DNA of 23,394 bases from positions 1 to 23,394 of the forward strand of contig MEDY01000431.1 in NCBI GenBank assembly GCA_001724265.1. The letters are read 5' to 3'. Of the stretch, positions 1 to 9,228 are shown in pieces (positions within the stretch are counted from its first letter, which is position 1; each line of letters opens with the position of its first letter). Below the pieces are notes generated by a model that saw nothing but the letters and a program-made list of their open reading frames with translations, did not search any database and had not been told where the DNA came from. This DNA comes from Rhizaria sp. SCN 62-66. Taxonomy: Eukaryota > Rhizaria, unplaced. The position numbers and the translations under genes are program-made.

Positions 1-414
1 AGAAGTCAGCCAAGCCAGATGTTTCCACGCATATAAATAATATAACCAAGTACAATATAGAGCTAATATAAGTATGTATAACTTTTACGCAATTATAACA
101 ATGGACTATTTCGCTCGTAGTGAAATAGAAAAGTGCGCACCAAGGCGCGAAAATCGCGGAAAACACGTTTTTTCATAAACCTCTACATCGGGGGTATCAA
201 CTCAAAGCAAATGCCAATGACATGAGAAATACTTCGTTTATCTAATGTTTTAGCAGTAAGCTGAAGCTTAATTAAGTTAATGCTCAGTCCAGAGGGGTTG
301 ACATATCTGTTATGAAACCGACAAATCAGCGTCCACGGCTCCGACCGTTGGCCCTCGCACTGTGTCGCCGCAGGAGATGACTCGAGCCGTTGTTCGTTCG
401 CGAGTCCCGCTCGC
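1..414. other. AT-rich flank, no gene seen
   Basis: No supported coding region lies here. It is the 3' flank of the leftward ALG3 gene, whose TGA is at 415-417. A GGCGCGAAAA stretch at 144-153 resembles an E2F-type site and could belong to a gene beyond the left edge, but this is a short match with no other support. Confidence 0.5.
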
Positions 415-2126
415 TCACTCGCGCTTGCTCTTGCTCTTGCCGCCGCTACTATGGGCGGGGGCGGGGGCGGGGGCGGGGAACGTCATGGGCAACGGGTCGC
501 GCGCGTCTGCGGCGAACTGCTGCTGTAGCAGCACGAGATGCACCAGCAGCAGCGCGCCGGAAGAGGCGGCCGTGGCCGGGAAGGTGTTCCATGCGCGCTC
601 GACGACGAGGATCATGACCAGGCGCAGCGTCATGGGGATGTTGGAGCGCCAGAAGAGGAACGGCAGCGTGTGGAAATACCACACATAGAACTAAAACAAC
701 ACAAAATCGAATACAAAACAAAAAGTGCAAGAATATTAATGTGAGACTGAAATGAATATAAGAGTTTGATTAAAATGATTATGATGAATATGGAACAGCA
801 AACGTGTTAAGTTGGCGTACCTGGTAGTGGAGCGAGCGCGCGCAGACAATGCCGATGAAGTTGGATACGAACATGCCAGACACAATCCACGCGGGCGCCA
901 GGTTCCCGTCCTTAGCGGCGGCAAGCTCGGCCACGGGGCCCTGGAGCGAGCGCGCGAAGACGCCGACGATGCCGCCGTTGCGGCGCTCGCGGAGGGTGAA
1001 GTACGCCGCCAGCAGGACAAGCTGCGTGGCAAGGAGGCCGAGGGCGAGGTTCTTGGACAGGAACAGGGGCTCGGGCAGGAAGCGCAGGTTCACAGTCCAA
1101 ACATACTAAAGTGCAGAAACAAGCAAAGAAGAACGAAAGAGAGATGCGCAAAATGAGCTCTAAGTGAGATTAAAACTGGCTCAAGCACATTTTCACTATA
1201 TGGCGAGATAATAGTTGTTTCATTGTGCGTGGTTCAGTGAGATTGTGAGTATTCGTAATTCTGCGCACCTGGAACACACGTCCGAAGTCGAACGCGCCGT
1301 GGAAGTACTGTACTGGGTACGTGAGCAGGAACGGCGCGCCTACCACAACCTGCAGCGCGGCGCAGATGGCGAGCTTCGGGATCGCACCCGCAAAGCCGAA
1401 GCGCTGCCAGAGCAGGAGCAGCAGTCCGGGCGCGAAGAGCAGCACGTTCATCTTGATCGAGACTGCGGCGGAGAAGAGGAAGCAGCCCCACGACCAGCGG
1501 TTGCGCGTGAAGAGCAGCACCGCGGCGTAGAGCAACAGCATCGCCACGCCATCGTTGAAGCAGCGCAGCAGGAAGATCGAGTGGATGCGTTTGGAGACCG
1601 ACACAAGGCAGATGGCCCAGGGTGGGAGCGCGCGCGAGCGGTGGAGGACCACGGCGGCGACGGCTGTGATGGCGAGGTACACGCCCAAAAAAATGTACTG
1701 CGCGCGGAGGATGTTGGTGCCGGAGTCGGTGAGGTAGTACAGCGCGGTGTACACGTAGACAAAGCCGGCGGGGTAGACGAGCGGGCCCGTGTCGCCCTTT
1801 AGGTTAGCGTAGTTGAGGTCGCCGTCGAGCACGCCGCGCACCTCCTGCATGTACGCGATCCAGTCGATCTCGGTGTATGCAACGAACTTGATGATGACGA
1901 TGCCGAGCACAAGCTCCAGCAGAAGAAGCAGCGGCAGGATGTACTTAAAGTTGGCGTGGTCGGACACCCAGGCCTGCACCCAGGTAAAAAGGGCGGAGAG
2001 GCCGCTGTCGTCGCCGTCGCAATCGCCAGCGGAGACAGCAGCAGCACCAGTTGAGCTGACGCTGCTGGGGGCCGGGTCGGAGCTCGGCAGTGGCTTCGGC
2101 TGCGCGTGCTTCTTCACGGTAGCCAT
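415..2126 (-). CDS. ALG3: ALG3, dolichyl-P-Man:Man5GlcNAc2-PP-dolichol alpha-1,3-mannosyltransferase
   Basis: This GT58 enzyme adds the first lumenal mannose from dolichyl-phosphate mannose to Man5GlcNAc2-PP-dolichol in the ER, during assembly of the N-glycan precursor. The exons on the minus strand are 2126-1269, 1105-821 and 690-415. All joins are phase 0 and give 472 aa ending in TGA. Family motifs seen are TEIDW at 85-89 followed by AYMQEV, GDTGPLVYPAG at 111-121, a SKRIHSIFLLRCFNDG block at about 178-193, YVWTVNLRFLPE at 287-298 (start of exon 2) and HYQFYVWYFH across the exon 2/3 join at 379-388. Many hydrophobic segments fit a multipass ER protein. The N-terminus is a polar, Ala/Ser-rich tail of about 55 residues. 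The C-terminus ends K-S-K-R-E, matching a KxKxx ER-retrieval signal, after a Pro-Ala repeat. Exon 2/3 boundaries are fixed by conserved motifs spanning them. The start is the first ATG of the frame and is followed by a lineage-specific tail, so it is slightly less certain. Confidence 0.95.
453..478 (+). repeat. G-rich hexamer repeat (potential G-quadruplex) in the ALG3 3' coding end
   Basis: The plus strand reads as five G-runs (3-5 G) separated by single C residues. On the coding (minus) strand the same DNA encodes the Pro-Ala repeat just before the ALG3 C-terminus. The pattern fits a G-quadruplex on the template strand, and the transcript would be C-rich here. A functional role is not shown. 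Confidence 0.7.
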
Positions 2127-2710
2127 CTAGATCATCGTGTGAAAACATTTTTCAAGGTCCAGATCAAAAATAAAAGCGTTAGTGAGGCTGTGGCAAAGTG
2201 GGAAGGAGCACGTGGTTCAAGGCGAATCTGTTCGGCTGATGACGCATCGAAATGTGTGTCTAGTACAATGTAAATGTGCATGCAGTTCATATAATAAAGG
2301 AGGCGTATTAGAAACAACGGGTTGTCACTCTTTTCAACATTGTAATGTGCAACAACGGCTCATAGAGCGACTTCCATCAGAAATCTAGGGGCCAACCGAT
2401 GCAGTGGCAGTGTCAAACTGCGAACAAGGAGGACTTGGGCCTTGCAACACGCGAAATGAAGACGAATTCGAAACATAGTTGGGTAAATAATGATTAATAT
2501 GTATCAATAATAACGCAGAGTGTGTCAATACGCGCAATACTCTGCTCCTAAACACATCTATGAATACAACGAACTTGTTTTCCTTAACAGTTCGCTTTTC
2601 TCTTGGGTGATTGCATAAATACCAGCACAGCATCAACAAACGACGCGACGCGACGAGCGCGGCTCTCTTGGCTATCTTGCTGGGTTCGCGTCGCTATCAG
2701 GCAGACGCGC
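2127..2710. other. Spacer between two leftward genes; no gene seen
   Basis: About 580 nt of mixed, AT-richer sequence upstream of ALG3 and downstream of the orphan mitochondrial gene. Small open frames on both strands lack codon bias or recognisable motifs. It presumably holds the ALG3 promoter/5' UTR and the neighbour's 3' UTR. No RNA gene was recognised. Confidence 0.5.
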
Positions 2711-3598
2711 TTAGTTGCGACGGCGGCGCTTCTTGACCTCGACGTGCTTCTCGATGCGGACGACCGAGGGCAGGAGCTCCTTGACGGCGAGCAGGACCTT
2801 GACGCGCTCGGAGGGGGCCACGCCGGAGAACATGCGCAGGTTGTGGCGCACGTACTCCATGATCTTGTCCATCTCGGCCACGTCGGCACCGGGGATCTCG
2901 CCGAACTTGATGTCAACGGCGTTGATGTCGACCCAGGCGCGCGTCTTCTCCAGCTCCACGCGACGCTCCTCCTGGCGCAGGAACATCTTGGCGTGGTGAA
3001 GGCGGTACAGGTGCAGCAGGCCCGCCGTGGGGTTGATGTCCGTGCCCATGTCCGACGGCAGCGGCACACGCGGCGTGCGCTGACGCACGTGCTCGACGTT
3101 CTTGTAAATAGGCGAGCCGCGCATGGTGGGCGTGATGTTGACGCGGAAGTTGTCGAGCCCGATGAGGCCCTGGCGCTCCAGCACCGACGACTTGCGCTGC
3201 GCGATCTTGGCGGCGTCGCCGACGGGCACGGTGTCCATGACCTGGTCCAGCAGCTCGCCAGCCTGCTCGGCCGTCGCGAGCTGCTTCTTGAAGAGCGCCA
3301 TGCGCTGCTCGCGGGAGAGGTACTGCCAGTCGAGCGGCACGATGGGGTTCTGCAGCTCGGGGCGCGGCATCGACTCGATCGTGTTCTGGTACCCAGCGCG
3401 CGCGGCGCCGGCGTCGCCCTTGTGGGTAGACGCCAGCGAGTCCGTCACGGGAGACGCAAGGTCCTCCGCGGACTGAAAGTCCTTGCGCAGGAACGACGCG
3501 GCGCGCTGGGGCGCGGCGGCGACAACGGGGGCGGCGGCGGCAGCGACGCCGCGGGACGCGAGCGTTGAGACCGACTTGAGGGCGCGGAAGTTCATCAT
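2711..3598 (-). CDS. Orphan protein with a mitochondrial-type presequence
   Basis: This is a single-exon frame of 295 aa ending in TAA. I do not recognise the family. The first ~43 residues (MMNFRALKSV... RAASFLRKDF) are rich in Arg, Ser and Ala with almost no acids, typical of a mitochondrial targeting sequence, so matrix import is inferred. The mature part is mixed-charge and mostly helical-looking. It has conserved-looking blocks such as PIVPLDWQYLSREQR, RQGLIGLDNFRVNITPTMRGSPIYKN and LLHLYRLHHAKMFLRQEERR, and ends in a strongly basic KKRRRRN tail. The normal, non-repetitive composition contrasts with the low-complexity genes further right and argues for a real folded protein. The start was chosen at the first of two adjacent ATGs because the presequence begins there. 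The frame stays open upstream to 3739, so a longer form is possible. A lineage-specific subunit of a mitochondrial complex or mitoribosome is conceivable but unsupported. Confidence 0.8.
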   Translation of the reverse strand: MMNFRALKSVSTLASRGVAAAAAPVVAAAPQRAASFLRKDFQSAEDLASPVTDSLASTHKGDAGAARAGYQNTIESMPRPELQNPIVPLDWQYLSREQRMALFKKQLATAEQAGELLDQVMDTVPVGDAAKIAQRKSSVLERQGLIGLDNFRVNITPTMRGSPIYKNVEHVRQRTPRVPLPSDMGTDINPTAGLLHLYRLHHAKMFLRQEERRVELEKTRAWVDINAVDIKFGEIPGADVAEMDKIMEYVRHNLRMFSGVAPSERVKVLLAVKELLPSVVRIEKHVEVKKRRRRN

Positions 3599-4245
3599 GG
3601 CAAACAAACGCGCAAGAAGGAAAGCTCTGGTCTGAGCTTGGAGAGCGCTGAACGGGAACCGGTCGGAGGACGAACCTGTGGGGCTGTCTGGTTCTGGGAG
3701 GAAATGGAAGGGAAGAGAAGACCTGTCGCAGCAGCCCAACGGACGAAAGGAAAGGCAAATAACACAAGATGAGCGACGTCAATAGATGCAGGAACGGCGT
3801 CAATAGTAAGAATAGTGGCGTTTGTAATTGTTCATAAAATTACAAATTAAAGCATAATCGCCAACCCGCACACTGTCGTCGAGAAGCTCTGCGCTCGACC
3901 TCCCAAAACATGCGGCCTCACTTTTTCCACCGCCGGCCCACGGTCGGCCAGCCAGTCTGGCTCGGTCTGCTGTGCTTCGTTGGACTGGCGCCTGCTTCGA
4001 GCTGTCGGCGACCGTACGCCTGCGACGGCGATGCAACTTTCGTGGGGCATGTATGTTCCGTGTATTGGTATTATACGAGGTGATTGTGGGTTTATTTTCT
4101 TTGATTTATTCAACTACGTTTTTGAATTTGAACTGGACTCTGTATTGGGTACCTACTGCACTGTTATTCCGACCCAGTCCGTAGACTGAAAACGCTCACA
4201 TCCCTTCTCCCGTGCTGCATATCCCCCATTTTCGGTGCACAGGCT
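3599..4245. other. Divergent intergenic region (promoters for the orphan mitochondrial gene and DDX55)
   Basis: This stretch separates a leftward gene (start 3598) from a rightward gene (start 4246), so it should carry both promoters and 5' UTRs. No TATA element or gene was convincingly identified. A CGTCAATAG 9-mer occurs twice (near 3776 and 3797). Open frames here look like chance. Confidence 0.5.
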
Positions 4246-7200
4246 ATGAAACCGAGCAAGTTCTCGGATAAGCCGTCCAAGTTTGCGCCTTTGCAGGCAC
4301 CTTCTGTGCCCAAGGGCAGCGGGTCCAGCGCCAAACCGGCCATGTCCGTGGCCGCGTCGAAGCCCTCCTCCTCCTCTGCCTCCGCCGTCGCCGCGGCCTC
4401 GGCCACGCCCGCGCCCGCGTCGATCCCTGCCGCGCGCCGCTGGGACAGCCTGGCGATTTCCCCCGCGCTGCTGGCGGGCGTGCGCGCGCTGGGCTTCCCG
4501 TCGATGACGCCGGTGCAGGCGGCGACGATCCCGGCCTTCCTGTCCCACAAGGACGTCTGCGTGCAGGCCGTCACGGGCTCCGGCAAGACGCTCGCTTTTG
4601 TGGTCCCGACGCTCGAGCTGCTGCTGCGCCGGCCTGCGCCGCTGCTGGCGCACGAGGTCGGCGCGGTCGTGCTTTCGCCGACGCGCGAGCTGGCGCAGCA
4701 GACGCACGCCGTCTTCGCCCACTTCGTCTCCATCCTCGCACACAGCGCCAGCGCCGACGACGCCAAGGCCGGTGCGGCGGCGGCGGCGACTGCTGCTGCG
4801 GCGGAAGAGGAAGACGACGAGGACGACAACGTGATGCTGAGCAAGCGGAGCAAGCAGCTCTTCGCCAAGAACAAGGACAAGGCCGGCGACGCCGTGCGGC
4901 TCGCTGCGGCGGCGCGCAAGCTCGTGCTGCGCACGTGCATCGGCGGCACCAACGCCGTCGCCGAGGCGGCCTCGCTGGTGGCCGAGGGCGGCAATGTGCT
5001 GATCGGCACGCCGGGCCGCCTCGAGCAGATCCTCGCCGGCGACACGCTGTCCACCAAGGCACTCGAAGTGCTGATTCTGGACGAGGCGGACCGACTGCTG
5101 GACCAGGGCTTCCAGGCCGCGCTCAACGCCATCTTGCGGCGCCTGCCGAAGCAGCGGCGCACGGGGCTGTTTTCTGCGACACTGACGGACCAGATCGATG
5201 AGCTGGCCAAGGCCGGGCTGCGCAACCCCGTGCGCATCACCGTGCGCGTGCAGTACAAGCAGGGCGCCGGCTCCGAGAGCGTGGCGCGCGCCAAGGAGGA
5301 AGCCAAGGCCGCGGCCGTCGAGGCCAAGCGCGCCGCGCGCGAGAGCCGGCGCCGCGCCATGGGCAACGGCAGCGCCGATGATAGCAACTCCGAGGATGAC
5401 ATCGACGACGACGCGGACGCGGCGGCGGCGCCGACGCACCAGGCGATCCCGTCGTCGCTCAACAACTACTACACGGTGGTGCCGGTGGAGCAGAAGCTGC
5501 TGCAGCTGGTGTCGTTCCTGGACCGCCACCGCGCCGACAAGGTCATCGTGTTCATGCTGACGTGCTCGTTCGTCGACTACACGCACAAGCTGCTCGCCGG
5601 AGTCCCCGCGCTGCAGCAGACCTTCGCGATGGTCGACGGCGCCGACCGCGCCGCCGCCGCCGCCGCGGGCGCGGGCGACAAGCCCGTGCTGGCTGCGCTG
5701 CACGGCAAGCTGACACAGTCGAAGCGCGACGCCGTGTACGCGTCGTTCCGCGCGGCCCGCAGCGGCGCGCTGCTGTGCACTGATGTGGCGGCGCGCGGCA
5801 TCGACGTTGCCGACATCTCGTGGGTGCTGCAGCTGGAGCCGCCGCAGAACCCGGACTTCTACACGCACCGCGTGGGCCGCGCAGCGCGCGCGGGCCGCGA
5901 GGGCGCCGCCGTGGTGTTTCTCGCGCCGCACGAGAAAGACTTCCTGGGCCACCTGTCGGTGAAGCAGATCCCGGTGCAAGAGCTGCCCGCGCCGGCGCTG
6001 CCGCAGGGCGCGCTCCAGGCGCTGCTGCAGCCAGTCAAGGAGAGCTACTACACGGTCACCGGCGTCATCAGAGATAGTGACGAGGGCGACAGCGACGAGG
6101 ACAACGAAGACGACGATGACGACGATGATGACGAGGACGATGACGAGGAGGAGGACGGCAGCAGCAAGAAGAAGGCGAAGAAGGTCAAGGCCCCCAAGGC
6201 CCCTAAGGACCCCAAGGACAAGACGCGCGCCCGCGTCGCCGTGACGACCGACATTGTCGCCTACGTCGACACCGCTAAAGCCAAGGCCGCCGCCTCCGAA
6301 GGCAACGGCGCCGACGCCGCGGCCGTCACGGTCGCGCCTTTCCCGTGCCCCGCGCTGCCGCCGGTCCCCGCCGCCGCACTGACGGTCGAGAACGGGCAGC
6401 TGTACGCCAAGACGGCGAACGAGAACGAGATGGTGGGCGCCAACGACGACGGCGCGCGCACAGGTGGCGTCAAGCTCGTCGCCGCCGACGCCAAGAAGCT
6501 GGCCGAGCTGCGCCGCAAGCTCAAGATCTCGCACAAAGAAGCTGAGCGCATCTACGCCAAGTCGATGCGCGACGCCGCCGCCAAGGCTGGCGCTCTCAAG
6601 GCTGCCAACGCAAGCAAGCAGGACGGCGACGGCAGCGCGGCCGGCGCCGCCACAAAGCTTCCGACGGGCACTACGGTGGCCGTGGCGCCCCCCGCGGCGG
6701 GCGCGAGCCTGATCGAGTGGGCGCGCTTCCGGGCCGTGACAGACCGCAAGATGCTCGCGCTGGGCGCATCGGCCTTCACGGCGTACGCGCGCGCGTACAA
6801 GGAGCACAAGCTGCGCTTTACGCTGCCCTTTGCGGCGCTGCCGTGGGTGCGGCTGGCGCTGGGCATGGGGCTCGCGTTCTTGCCGCTGCTGCCCGACCTC
6901 AAGCGCTACCGCCTCGTGTACCCGCGGCTGACGCGCGTGCCGGCCCACTGCGTGCCTTATGCTGACGCCGAGCGCGAGGCGCGGCGCGGCGCCGAAGACG
7001 CGGCGCGGCGCGCGACCAATGAGGCGCAGCGCACCAAGCGGCTGGCCAAGGAAAAGGAGCGCGAGGCAGAGCGCGAGCGGCGCGAGGAGATCCGCAAGAA
7101 GAAGAACAAGACCAAGAAGAAGAAGACGTTCGAGGAGTTCGAGACCGAGTGGAACGAGCTCGCGGACGAGATGCGTTCGATCAAGAAGAAGGTCAAGAAG

Positions 7201-8646
7201 GGCCGCAAGCACGACTACGCGGAGTCCGACAGCGACAACAGTGACGACGACGATTTCGACACCGCGGTTGCCAAGGCCGTCACTGCCAGGGCCGCGGCGA
7301 AGAAGGCCGCCAAGAAGGGCAGTGACGGCGACTTTGATAGCGACAACGATGACGCTGACAGTGACGTTGAGCTGTCTAAGCCTGCTGCGACTGGCGCCAA
7401 CGCCAAGCCCAAGGCTAAGGCTGCTGCCAAGGACGAGAGCGATAGTGATTTTGACGACCTCGACGACCTTGTGAGCTCTCTCACCCCCGTCAAGAAGAGT
7501 AACAATAATAACAACGCGAAGGCCGCTGTGGCTGCTGCTAGTGGTAAGAATAGCAGTGACCGCGGGCTCAAGCGCACCGCGCCCCAGTCCGACTCTGATG
7601 ACGACGACGACGACGTTGATGATGTCGACGACGTAGACGCTGACGAGGACGAGGACGAGGAGGACGGCGTGGACGTCGTCGAGGGCGACGATGACTCGAT
7701 CGAAGGCGACTCCGCCGAGGGCGATGAGGGCGACGAAGGGGACGTGCCCGGCGTGGACACCGTGGGCGGATACAAGCCCTACACGGGGATCGACTGGCTC
7801 AGTCTGCTCATGGGCGGCGGTGAGGGCGACGAGGGCGATGAGGGCGACGAAGGGGACGAGGGCGATGAGGGTGACGAGGGCGACGACGGACTCGAAACGA
7901 TTAACGACGATGAGATCGGCTCCATAGACAGCGAAAGTGAGAGCGACGACGGCGACGACGACGACGACGATGAGGTTAAGAGCGCCCGCGGCGACGGCAG
8001 CAGCGGCGACAACAGGGACGCGCGCGCCGTGGCGGCCGCGGGCAGCGTGAGCGTCACGCCCGCCGGCACCGTGCGCGTGGCCACGACGCCCCGCGTGTCG
8101 TTCGGCAGCGACGTCAAGGTCACCGCCGCCGCCGTCAAGGCCGCTCCTGCAACGCCCACCAAGGCCTCTCCCGCAGGCGATGCGGACTCGCTGACGACGA
8201 GCGACGGGCGGCCGCTGACGCCGATCATCCGCCCCTCCGGCGGCCGCGCTAAGCCGGGCGCGCCGCGCATTCGTTTCGCGCCCAAGGAAGAGCTCGAGAC
8301 GGTTCGCTTCATCCCGGGGCTGCCCAAGCGCCGGCGCGGCCGCGGCGGCTTCGGCGGCGGTGGCGGCGCGGGTGCCAACGCCGCGCTAATGCAGATGGCG
8401 ATGCGGCAGGCGATCATGCAGCTCGCGCAGCGCCAGAAGCAGGGACAGGGCCAGGGCCAGGGGCAGGGGCAGGGGCAGGGGCAGCAGTTCCAGCAACACG
8501 CCCAGCAGCAGCAGCAGCAGCAGCAGCACTTCCAGCATGGGCGTCCGCAGCAACAGCAGCAGCACGGTCAGCAGCAGGGGCGTCAGACTTTCAAAGGGGT
8601 TGGCGGCGGCAATAAGTACGGCGGTGGCTTTCACCACAGGCGCTGA
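4246..8646 (+). CDS. DDX55: DDX55/Spb4-type ATP-dependent DEAD-box RNA helicase, greatly enlarged
   Basis: This is a nucleolar RNA helicase of the DDX55/Spb4 group, which acts in pre-60S ribosome assembly. It is one exon of 1466 aa ending in TGA; the family is usually about 600 aa. Motifs seen by residue are WDSL at 66, motif I AVTGSGKT 108-115, Ia PTREL 145-149, GG 233-234, TPGR 255-258, DEAD 279-282, SAT 310-312, motif V CTDVAARGID 511-520 and motif VI HRVGRAAR 541-548. Residues about 828-890 (AFTAYARAYKEH, then LALGMGLAFLPLLPDLKRY) match the Spb4-type C-terminal extension (DUF4217), which decides DDX55 over other DEAD-box proteins. Unusual inserts are an Ala/acidic-Lys block at about 165-225 within RecA1, an acidic linker at about 345-400 between the RecA lobes, and about 200 residues (610-815) with a poly-Asp/Glu run between RecA2 and the extension. 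After a basic coiled-coil-like stretch (905-990) comes a ~480-residue tail of acidic/Lys clusters, Glu-Gly-Asp repeats, a Gln-Gly repeat and poly-Gln. All catalytic motifs are intact, so activity is expected. Confidence 0.95.
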   Translation: MKPSKFSDKPSKFAPLQAPSVPKGSGSSAKPAMSVAASKPSSSSASAVAAASATPAPASIPAARRWDSLAISPALLAGVRALGFPSMTPVQAATIPAFLSHKDVCVQAVTGSGKTLAFVVPTLELLLRRPAPLLAHEVGAVVLSPTRELAQQTHAVFAHFVSILAHSASADDAKAGAAAAATAAAAEEEDDEDDNVMLSKRSKQLFAKNKDKAGDAVRLAAAARKLVLRTCIGGTNAVAEAASLVAEGGNVLIGTPGRLEQILAGDTLSTKALEVLILDEADRLLDQGFQAALNAILRRLPKQRRTGLFSATLTDQIDELAKAGLRNPVRITVRVQYKQGAGSESVARAKEEAKAAAVEAKRAARESRRRAMGNGSADDSNSEDDIDDDADAAAAPTHQAIPSSLNNYYTVVPVEQKLLQLVSFLDRHRADKVIVFMLTCSFVDYTHKLLAGVPALQQTFAMVDGADRAAAAAAGAGDKPVLAALHGKLTQSKRDAVYASFRAARSGALLCTDVAARGIDVADISWVLQLEPPQNPDFYTHRVGRAARAGREGAAVVFLAPHEKDFLGHLSVKQIPVQELPAPALPQGALQALLQPVKESYYTVTGVIRDSDEGDSDEDNEDDDDDDDDEDDDEEEDGSSKKKAKKVKAPKAPKDPKDKTRARVAVTTDIVAYVDTAKAKAAASEGNGADAAAVTVAPFPCPALPPVPAAALTVENGQLYAKTANENEMVGANDDGARTGGVKLVAADAKKLAELRRKLKISHKEAERIYAKSMRDAAAKAGALKAANASKQDGDGSAAGAATKLPTGTTVAVAPPAAGASLIEWARFRAVTDRKMLALGASAFTAYARAYKEHKLRFTLPFAALPWVRLALGMGLAFLPLLPDLKRYRLVYPRLTRVPAHCVPYADAEREARRGAEDAARRATNEAQRTKRLAKEKEREAERERREEIRKKKNKTKKKKTFEEFETEWNELADEMRSIKKKVKKGRKHDYAESDSDNSDDDDFDTAVAKAVTARAAAKKAAKKGSDGDFDSDNDDADSDVELSKPAATGANAKPKAKAAAKDESDSDFDDLDDLVSSLTPVKKSNNNNNAKAAVAAASGKNSSDRGLKRTAPQSDSDDDDDDVDDVDDVDADEDEDEEDGVDVVEGDDDSIEGDSAEGDEGDEGDVPGVDTVGGYKPYTGIDWLSLLMGGGEGDEGDEGDEGDEGDEGDEGDDGLETINDDEIGSIDSESESDDGDDDDDDEVKSARGDGSSGDNRDARAVAAAGSVSVTPAGTVRVATTPRVSFGSDVKVTAAAVKAAPATPTKASPAGDADSLTTSDGRPLTPIIRPSGGRAKPGAPRIRFAPKEELETVRFIPGLPKRRRGRGGFGGGGGAGANAALMQMAMRQAIMQLAQRQKQGQGQGQGQGQGQGQQFQQHAQQQQQQQQHFQHGRPQQQQQHGQQQGRQTFKGVGGGNKYGGGFHHRR
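7717..7884 (+). repeat. Glu-Gly-Asp 9-nt coding repeats in the DDX55 tail
   Basis: Two blocks of a 9-nt unit encoding E-G-D lie in frame in the helicase tail: three units at 7717-7743 and seven at 7822-7884. They are separated by a non-repetitive stretch containing YKPYTGIDWLSLLMGGG. The third-base variants are shared between the blocks (GAC/GAT/GAAGGGGAC in the same order), suggesting that one block arose by copying the other. Confidence 0.85.
8440..8481 (+). repeat. Gln-Gly 6-nt coding repeat, with poly-Gln after it
   Basis: Seven tandem 6-nt units (CAGGGN) encode Gln-Gly near the DDX55 C-terminus, followed at about 8500-8580 by Gln/His-rich sequence including a run of CAG codons. The last units give spaced G4 runs on the coding strand, a potential G-quadruplex. 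Such tracts are prone to length change by slippage. The protein ends in Gly/Arg/His-rich sequence suited to RNA binding. Confidence 0.85.
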
Positions 8647-9228
8647 GCCCTCTCTCTCTCTTTCTCCGATGCTGCTGACGCATCTGCGCTATTTAATGTT
8701 GCACTCAATCCTCACTGCTTGTGATGTTGGTGATTATCACTGCTGATGAGCCTAAGTTATCCCTTACTTGTTTTCTTAACAGCTGTACGTTTTGTTTGGT
8801 ACACCTTCGACGTGGCCTGACATATATAATAATATTTGCGTTGTGTATGTCAAAAAATATCCGCACTTTAAGTGCTCAATACACCTGTACATTGTATATT
8901 TTTCAAGTCAGCGCAACCATCTCAAGTCATATGATCTCTACTAATGAACAAGGCAAAATTTAGAATGTGTCGCCTTTTAAATTGCGCACTTCCTGTGGCG
9001 CTGGCAGCATTCACCATGGCCACTAGTCACTGATGCGATGACTGTGTGCCTTCAAGTTGATGAAGCTAAGAAAGTTGAAGAAAATCAATGGCATTGCAAT
9101 GTTTGAGTGCAAATGCTTGTTCATATTAAATCTTGATGTGTATGTTTTACTAATATAAAAACAACACCCCTGCGTCTGGTCATACTTAACTTAAACACGA
9201 CGCGATCTTTATACAGTCCCCATCAACG
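8647..9228. other. Spacer between DDX55 and the small orphan gene; no gene seen
   Basis: An AT-rich 3' UTR/promoter spacer. It opens with a CT-dinucleotide tract right after the DDX55 stop (about 8649-8663). No convincing open frame, tRNA or other RNA gene was recognised. It presumably contains the DDX55 polyadenylation region and the promoter of the gene starting at 9229. Confidence 0.5.

Noticed and set aside
2603-3568. 321-aa open frame on the plus strand
   Set aside because: It is antisense to the mitochondrial orphan gene, whose presequence and balanced composition are far more protein-like.
4153-7212. 1019-aa open frame on the minus strand
   Set aside because: It is antisense to the conserved DDX55 helicase core. 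Leu/Arg/Val-rich shadow frames are expected opposite GC-rich, Asp/Ala/Lys-rich coding DNA, and it has no recognisable motif.
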